Shown piece by piece: positions 34,101 to 43,100 of a stretch of DNA of 64,000 nt (positions within the stretch are counted from its first letter, which is position 1; the number at the start of each line of letters is the position of its first letter). The notes below the pieces were generated by a model. It was not told the DNA's origin and made no database searches. It worked only from the letters and a program-made list of their open reading frames with translations. The DNA is from Paroedura picta (lineage: Eukaryota > Chordata > Lepidosauria > Squamata > Gekkonidae). The stretch spans positions 30,566,490 to 30,630,489 of the forward strand of contig NC_135375.1 in the NCBI RefSeq assembly GCF_049243985.1, written 5' to 3'. A program made the translations under genes and the position numbers.

Positions 34101-37100
34101 GCGGAACAGGAAAATCTGCTTCTAAAGTGCATTGAAACTGCATTATCCAAGGTGTGCGGAATGGGCCATGATGACACACCTATGTTTAAGATTAGATAAA
34201 AGATCATAATACTGTACTGGAGCCCAGAATTCAACTTTCTGTGAATATTTGCTTCAGTTGTTAAAGTCCTGGTCCTTCCTGCTAAGCAAAGTCAGATGGA
34301 AACAATTGTGGGTAATCCTGCAGATACTGAAGAAGCCAGACAGATTACTGTAGAAGATTTTCAAAGTTTGGGAATGCGATTTCAGGGTTCTGCAAAACTC
34401 CCTGCAAAAGACGCAGTGGCTGACAAACCCCGAATGAATTTGCAAAATACTAAAAGTTGCAAAAGACATTTGCATAATGCTGATTATGCAATTGGGGTTG
34501 TCTGAGTTCAGAACCACCTTCCCCTTGAGTTTATTTCCTGTAAAATTGTGACTTGTGTCATCTGTTAGGTTTAGGAAACACTGGATAAGAGGAGAGAGCA
34601 CAAGAAGTATTACATCTTTCTTCTCATGCTTACTAGAACTCTGCTTTCAAACCCCTGAATGCATGTGGCAATAATAGATTCTAATGATACAACCGCAGCG
34701 TGATTTCAATTCAAATTTTAATGCGTGTGGTGTAATAATGGAGTCAATTTGCTAGGAAGCATTCTGTTCTAATCAATTTTCTGAGACTAATAAGCTCTTA
34801 TGGCATTACAAGCGGCTTTGCTTTCTCATTATGCCTGTTGGTTTTATTTTATACAACTTAGCTCTTCTTAAATTTCTGTTGCCAGTTGCTGTGTTAAAAC
34901 ATACTGATGAGAAATTTGGAACAGATTTAACCAATGGATTTATGGGATATTCCTTTAGAATTGTTCAAAATTTGTGATCCTTGCTGCTGGGAAAATGTTA
35001 ATTGCGGGTTCTCTTAAGCAAGATAAGTGGAATTTATTTCTCATTGGTGTCTGGCATGAGTATGTCTGTCTCCATTATCCTTGAAGATGCTCCCCACAAC
35101 ATGGAATGTGATAGGCTTGAATTATTCTACACTCAATTGTCACTACTCAACATGAAATTCCCGTGGAAAGTAGGCAGGGTAGCCGTCTTGTATTCACCTA
35201 TAGAAAACAAAAAATGCCTGTGTACAGACAGAGCTTCCTTTTACATTGGGACTCTGTGGTTAACATCTAACATGATGTTAGGAGTTTTTGATCAGCTGGT
35301 TCTCTTGATTTTCCCCCATGTGGTCATTTCTTTGAAAGGCACAGGCTTTGAAGCTAGTTTTGAAACTTCAGTCCTACATTGTATGACTGAAATCCTTCAG
35401 AGACTTTAATCAGAGTGATCAGAGTGCATTTGTGCCATGAAAGTAGCATTGTGGCGTTTCCTATTTGAAGGCCATGATAATTCTACAGGCATCTGCAGGG
35501 GCCCTTCAGCATCTGCATTCTGATATATGAATCATCATGTAATGTAATATATGATTTATTGGCAGGTATGATTTATTGGCAGGTTTAGCCATCATATGAT
35601 GGTTAATATGATTTTTTTCCCCCAAGGTCAAATCCAGATTAATTTTTGTCATTAGTTCTAGACCGAAGTTCCATATTTATGGCCCGACCTAACTGCATTT
35701 TTGTTTTGAGAAGCCATTATATACAGGGTATATGAATAATATGTTGACCTAATCCTACAAAGGTATCTTCTGTATTGTGTTCTCTCAATGAAGTAAAAAA
35801 ACCAGCTTCTAACAATAGTATTTTAGCAGTCATAGTGATAATCACTCATTTTTGCAGTAGATTTTGGAATTAGAAATAATAGGCAGCATCCATAAGCAGA
35901 AGGAATATGGAGTTTTCCCACATCTCTTTCCTTTCCTGCAGCTCTTTCTGACCCCCAGAATGATCAGTGCTGGGGCCGCAGGATCCATGCCAAGTAACAG
36001 TTAAGCGGGTCAGTGGACTGAAGTGAGGAGGACGTAAGGGATTGAGTAAACTCCTGTTCTAAGCAGAATTGTTCTTGTGAAAGAAGAAATTCTTCCTCCT
36101 TGGCCTTCCAACCTCCCCCCCCCCAATTCCTTTGTGCATTCTTGACACCCTGGGAATAATCTTTCTAGGGGTTGGAAGGGGCTGCAAGACAGGGAAGAAT
36201 GAGGGAGAAAACAAGGTGTTTCTTCCATGGGGTAGTACAATACTGGCTGATGTTGCTGAAGAAGAACATTAAAATCTGTTGTGCTACTGTGGTGGAAGGC
36301 TAGAGAATTTTGGATATACCGTGGTAGTACCTAGGCAGATTCCAAATGGTACTCCTGGCATGCATGTAACAGTTGACATGTCAATAAAGCCCCTGTTGAT
36401 GTTCCTGTAACATTGTTTGTAGCCTGATGCATCATTAAATTGAGCATGGCATGTCTGTATTGTGCATCACAGTCATTTCACCTGTCTCTGATATGTATTT
36501 CAGTTTCCTTGGGTAAAACTGAGCTGCTCCCAGCCTTTGGAATTCTTGAGGCAAGTCCTGCTAGATTACGTAGTTCCCCCTTTCTAAAAGAAAATAGGAG
36601 AGTATAATGAAGTTATCCCACATCCATTGTTCAGCACTATACCAATCGACTAACATTGTTGCTCCTATTGCTTTCTTTTGAGATGAAGACCCCACCCCTC
36701 CCACATTTAATGACTCTTTGATTTGCAGGCATGAACTAACTGCGTTTGTGATTGATGTTTTACAGACCTGTAAGATACTGCTGCTTTATTCTACCCGGGC
36801 TATTTCTTCCTAAAGAGTTTTCTCTGTCTTTTCAGACGGATGAAGTCTTTCTGGAAGCTCAGATTCAGAATATCACAACCTCTCCGATGTTTATGGAGAA
36901 GGTTTCATTAGAACCTTCTATTATGTACAATGTTGCAGAATTAAATGCTGTCAGCCAAAGTGGTGAAAGGTAAGGACCTGGGGCTACTCTGTTTTAACGT
37001 GTAGAAAATGGAAACTGCTCAGGAGGCATTTCTCATGGACCATTTACGCACTGAGAACTTCACTGCCTGAGCTCCCGTGCAGGGGCAAAAATTGGGGGCA

Positions 37101-40100
37101 GATGAGCAGCACTGGGCCAAATGCTCCCCCATGTGGGGCAACCTGCCATGACTTAAATTCCAGGCTGCAGCCCGGCATGAAACCTCCAGTGCATAAATGG
37201 TCATGGTCTCCCATATCATGGATTCAGGGTATAAGCTAGCTTTCAGTGACGGAGCAAGTTTCTAATATATTCCAACATATGAGTTCAGTGAATACAGGGA
37301 TGTGACAGTATTCTGAATAATTTGCTGTCATGTTACCACAACATGCACCATGTGAGCATCTGATCTGATCTCCAAAAACTGAAGGCATGTGAAGCTACCA
37401 ATGTACTCATACAGTGCCCCTATATAAACAAGCCCCTGCATTGGCTGCTAAGGAAAAAATTGCTTGATATGCAATATATACCATGCATGAACCCATTCTC
37501 TTCACTTAGAATGGGTAGAAAGATCTGCAGGCATCCAAATCCCCATAGCTGACAAGATGTCAGTGGATTGCATTTTAATAAGGTTTCAACCTCTTATCCA
37601 TTCTTGTGATGTGATATAATTCACTGTCACATCCTCATTCTGCAGAACTAATTGTGCTTGATCTGAAGAGCCATTGTTATAGCAGCAGGGGGTTGCTTCT
37701 GATTTCATCTGTTTTAAACTTATTTGCATATCTTTATTTCATTTTTAACAGATCTTTATCTGCCACTATCATTTGACATCAAATATGATCAGTTGATAAT
37801 TCTTTTAGTAAAACACCTTTTCTAAGTTCATTTGTAACCTTGCTGCCCCTGCAGAAATGGTCCTGGCTACTAATCACTGAAGATGTGATTTTTGGTTTTC
37901 ATTCTGTTTCTCCTTCCTTGGCCTTATTCATTTACCATTTCTGCAGGAAGGTTGTTTTTGTTCCTCAGTAAAAACCGTACACCAAAATAGATCTGCTATT
38001 CACTGCTAAGCCAAAAGTTTATTTTCTTCCAGTATGTCCACATTTGGAACGAGGACGTATTTGCAACCTATGGACACACGTCAGTATTTATACTGCCTAA
38101 AACCAAAACAGGAATTTGCAGAGAAAGCAGGAGTTATTAAAGGCGTAACAGTAATTGGGAAATTAGACATTGTATGGAAGACAAATTTGGGGGAAAGAGG
38201 AAGGCTGCAAACTAGTCAGCTCCAACGAATGGTGAGTGATTTGATCTAGGACCGTGTTTCTCTACTTTTTTTACCATTAAGAAACCCCTGAAACAGTCTT
38301 CAGACTTTGAGAAACCCCAGAAGTTGCGTGTACCCATGGAACACTTTCTCCCTTACGCCCTTCAGCAGAGCCTACACTCCTGCACACAAAATCTGCTAAA
38401 CGACCCTGGCCCTAGAGAGGTGATTCCTCAGAGCCTGCAAGTTGTTCTGTCAGGTCTGAGGTTGAACCCCATAGAACCTCAATGCAGCTGGCCTCTCTAT
38501 GAACATATGGATATAGGAAAAATATCTAGTCACCACAGAGTACACCAGTACAGCATTTTATTCCATCTCCCCCACTTGACACAGGGCGGAAGTTTCTAGG
38601 CTTTTAAATAGCAGTATTTTTAACACAACTAGTTTTAATAGTTTTAAATGTTTAACTGATTTATATTTTAACTGAATGTATCATTATATTGTAAACTGCT
38701 CTGAGCCTTTGGGGAAAGGGCAATATAGAAATTTAATAATAAAAACTTGCCGGCTAACTTAACTGTGAATTAATTAAGTTATCTGAGGGACCGCCTGTCA
38801 CCTTATGCTCTGTGGATACTAACTTCTTGTTGGTACCTGGCCCACAAGAAGTTCGCCTGCCCTTTTCAGTCCTGGTCCCAGCCTGGTGGAATGAGCTCCC
38901 GGAAGATCTGAGGGCCCTGCAGGAGTTCTCTGCGTTCCGCAGGGCCTACAAGATAGAGCTGTTCTTACCAGAGCACGGCAGATCAGATGGGCTCCTCCAG
39001 GTTAGATCATCACTGGGCTAGACCATTCCCTGGTAGTGGACCACCTGCACCCATAGATAATCCCTATGATGCACAGGGAGGGAGCTAGTCGATCTGGGGG
39101 TGGGAGGATGGGTTTTTGCCACCAGGTTATATAATTTTAGCAAGGGGATAAATAATACAATGTATTTTATGTGGGGTTTTATTATCATGTAACCCGCCGT
39201 GAGACAGCTATGCTGATAGCAGCGGGTAATTAATATAAGAATAATAATAATTGAGAATCCATGTTATACTTCAGAAGCCTCTTTCATTCAATATTGTCCT
39301 AATAAGTAATGGTGTTCATGTATGATTCTTTTCCTGCAGGGAATTAACATTGAAGTGCTAAATGTTAAGCCTTAACTGATGCATAAAATAGAATTTCTTT
39401 ATACGCAGTTTTTAACTTGTTACTCCCTTATTTTTAGGGATTGCGTATCAGGAGCTAGAGAAAATTTTAACCTAAATTTGATTATCATGTTGCTTCTACA
39501 GTTGACAATTCCTCTCTGCAATTCACCCATTACTCAGTATTTCCATTATATCTATTATATTAATGCATCTGATAAACTTCTAATACTTTCTTAGGCCCCA
39601 GGTTATGGGGATGTGAGGCTTTCATTGGAGACTATACCAGACACAGTAAACCTGGAAGAACCTTTTGATATTACATGTAAAATAACAAATTGCAGGTAAT
39701 GAAGTGGGTTTTTAATCTTCTATTTTGGCATTCGAAATGTAATGTTTGCTTAGTACTTTCTAATGTAGTGTAGCAGAGACCCTTCAAATTCAACTTTACC
39801 CCAACTAAAGACTAAAATGCTGTTATATTCAGGCTTTTGCTTTCCACTTCCGTCTACTGCAGGAATATATTAAGTGTGGATTGAAATAAATTTTAAAATA
39901 AACTAGCGGAGATATCCCACTAGTTTATCCCTGATGACCACGGTGGGGTAGTTACTGACCTGGAGCCAGACATCCTGGAATGTGAAGTCAAATGGGCCTT
40001 AGGAAGTCTGAGCAACAATAAAGCTAGTGGTGGTGACAGCATTCCAGTTGAACTATTCAAAATCTTAAAGGACGATGCAGTAAAAGTGCTACACTCAATA

Positions 40101-43100
40101 TCCCAGCAAATTTGGAAAACTCAACAATGGCCACAGGACTGGAAAAGGTCAGTTTACATTCCAATCCCAAAGAAGGGCAATGCCAAAGAATGTTCAAACT
40201 ACCGCACCATTGCACTAATTTCTCATGCTAGCAAAGTTATGCTCAAAATCCTACAAGCTAGGCTCCAGCAATATGTGGACCGAGAACTTCCAGAAGTACA
40301 GGCAGGATTTCGAAGAGGCAGAGGAATTAGAGATCAAATTGCCAACATATGCTGGATCATGGAGAAAGCTAGGGAGTACCAGAAGAACGTCTACTTCTGC
40401 TTCATTGACTATGCTAAAGCCTTTGATTGTGTGGAGCACAACAAATTGTGGCAAGTTCTTAAAGAGATGGGAATACCAGAGCATCTTATTTGTCTCTTGA
40501 GAAATTTATATGCAGGTCAAGAAGCAACAGTGAGAACTGAACATGGAATCACTGACTGGTTCAAAATTGAGAAAGGAGTTCGGCAAGGCTGTATACTGTC
40601 GCCTTGCCTATCTAACTTGTATGCAGAGCACATCATGAGAAATGCGGGATTAGAGGAGTCACAAATTGGGATCAAGATTGCAGGGAGAAATATCAACAAC
40701 CTCAGATATGCAGATGATACCACTCTAATGGCAGAAAGTGAAGAGGAACTAAAGAGCCTGTTGATGTGGGTGAAGGAGGAGAGTGCAAAAGTTGGTTTGA
40801 AACTCAACATCAAGAAAACAAAGATCATGGCATCCGGCCCTCTCAATTCCTGGGAAATAGATGGGGAAGAAATGGAGATAGTGACAGATTTTATTTTCCT
40901 GGGCTCCAAGATCACTGCAGATGGGGACTGCAGCAAAGAAATTAAAAGATGCTTGCTCCTGGGGAGGAAAGCTATGGCAAATCTAGACAGCATCCTAAAA
41001 AGCAGAGACATCACCCTGCCAACAAAAGTGCGTTTAGTCAAGGCTATGGTATTCCCAGTTGCAATGTATGGCTGCGAAAGTTGGACCATAAGGAAGGCTG
41101 AGCGTCAAAGAATTGAGGCTTTTGAACTCTGGTGCTGGAGAAGACTCTTGCGAGTCCCTTGGACTGCAAGGCGAACAAACTGGTCAGTCCTAGAGGAGAT
41201 CAACACTGACTGCTCTTTAGAAGGCCAGATCCTGAAGATGAAACTCAAATACTTTGGCCACCTCATGAGAAGGAAGGACTCCCTGGAGAAGAGCCTAATG
41301 CTGGGAGCGATCGAGGGCAAAAGAAGAAGGGGACGACAGAGAATGAGGTGGCTGGATGGAGTCACTGAAGCAGTAGGTGCAAACTTAAATGGACTCCGGG
41401 GAATGGTAGAGGACAGGAAGACCTGGAGAATCATTGTCCATGGGGTCGCGATGGGTCGGACGGGACTTCACACATAACAACAACAACAAGCGGAGATATT
41501 GTTCAGCATTTTCTGTTGTTATACAGCTTTTTGCCTTATCTGTTCAGCTGCGGAGATCAGAAAAGAGACCACAACTATGGAGTGAACCATAAACTGAACT
41601 GAACCAGTTTGTAGCCCTGCAAACGCCATTGAAAGTGGCCACAGTTCCAGTTTGGTGTGAGAGCCAGTTTGGTGTAGTGGTTAGGAGTGCGGACTTCTAA
41701 TCTGGCATGCCAGGTTCGATTCTGCACTCCCCCACATGCAACCAGCTGGGTGACCTTGGGCTCTCCACGGCACTGATAAAACTGTTCTGACCGAGCAGTG
41801 ATATCAGCGCTCTCTCAGCCTCACCCACCTCACAGGGTGTCTGCTGTGGGGAGAGGAAAGGGAATGCGAATGTAAGCCACTTTGAGCCTCCTTCGGGTAG
41901 GGAAAAGCGGCATATAAGAACCAACTCTTCTTTCTTCTTCCTCTTCCTCTTCCTCTTCCTCTTCCTCTTCTTCTTCTTCCTTTTCCTCTTCTTCCTCTTC
42001 TATATGAAGTTTACAGAAAGCCCAAAAAACAGCTGAGCAACACTGCCCACTATACAGTTCTTTTTGTGGCTTTTGCAGGGAATAGAAAGTAGAGATTTAA
42101 AAGAATTCAGAAACTGTTTAAAACCCTGCTTTCTGCTCTCTCCACAAACTGCTTTAAAAATTCATAGACATTTGTGACAGTACACCCATCTCAAGTTAGT
42201 GAATCAGGAACAGGGCAAAATTCATCATGAATTTTGCTTTATCAATCAGTTCCTGTCTGTGCATAGCTGACAGTAGTTGCACGTTGCCCTTAACAAACTG
42301 TCTGGTGGTAAAAGGAAAAAGGAAATTCTAATCCCAAGTCAGAAGTAGATTTGGGTAGAAGACAGATTCTTATGGGGAATTTAGGGAATTCTACCTCTCT
42401 CAGCTCAATTTGGCAGGAAAGGGCTTGGGGATGGAATCTTCTTCCATGAATGTTTAATGTTTTTAACACTTGTTAATAAAATAGTTTTCTTAAAATGGTT
42501 TTCTTAAGTACAATACTTATCAGTAGAGGCAGGTTTGTTGAGTACTACATATTTAGACCTCTTTTGCAAGCCAGTGTGTTTAATGCCACATTTATCCTTG
42601 ACAAGGGATGGCTGAGTTCAAATATCATCTTGGCCATAGAGCTAGCTAGGTGCCTAGGGAAGAGGAAAATAGGATGAACCCCTCATGTTTATCTCACTGA
42701 GTTCTTTAGAAGAAAAGTGAAATAGAACACAGTTTGTTCTCAGGCCCAGTTGCACTGAGATCTGTATTAATTCTTTTTCTTTCTAGCAGTGAAAGGACCA
42801 TGGACCTGGTTTTGGAAATGTGCAACACTAATTCCATTCACTGGTGTGGCGTATCGGGTAGGCAGCTTGGAAAACTACACCCCATTTCATCTCTCCACCT
42901 GACGCTTACACTCCTATCATCAGTACAAGGGCTACAAGTAAGTCTCCCCTTAATAGAATTTAAAAAAAAATAGAGCCCATTTTTGGCCAAACTATGACAT
43001 GGCCATTGTCTTCAAATTCACATCCTCCCACTTCTCTTTTCCTACTGCATGCCTTAATTTTCCTCTAGCCAGACCAATGATCTATGATTTACACTTTTAT

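Noticed and set aside
34471-34490. Short palindrome TGCATAAT-GCTG-ATTATGCA
   Set aside because: Eight-base arms are expected by chance in AT-rich DNA of this length, and nothing else marks the site.
34296-34505. 70-residue plus-strand frame with an ATG
   Set aside because: No recognisable motif, no splice or poly(A) context, and low-complexity surroundings. It is likely chance.
39345-39375. Possible extra TRAPPC13 exon after CCTGCAG at 39340
   Set aside because: The following bases give no residues known at this place, and exons 10 and 11 join in frame without it.
41670-41723. Possible tRNA gene
   Set aside because: Box A and box B are present but there is no cloverleaf. The downstream body and tail show it is a SINE.
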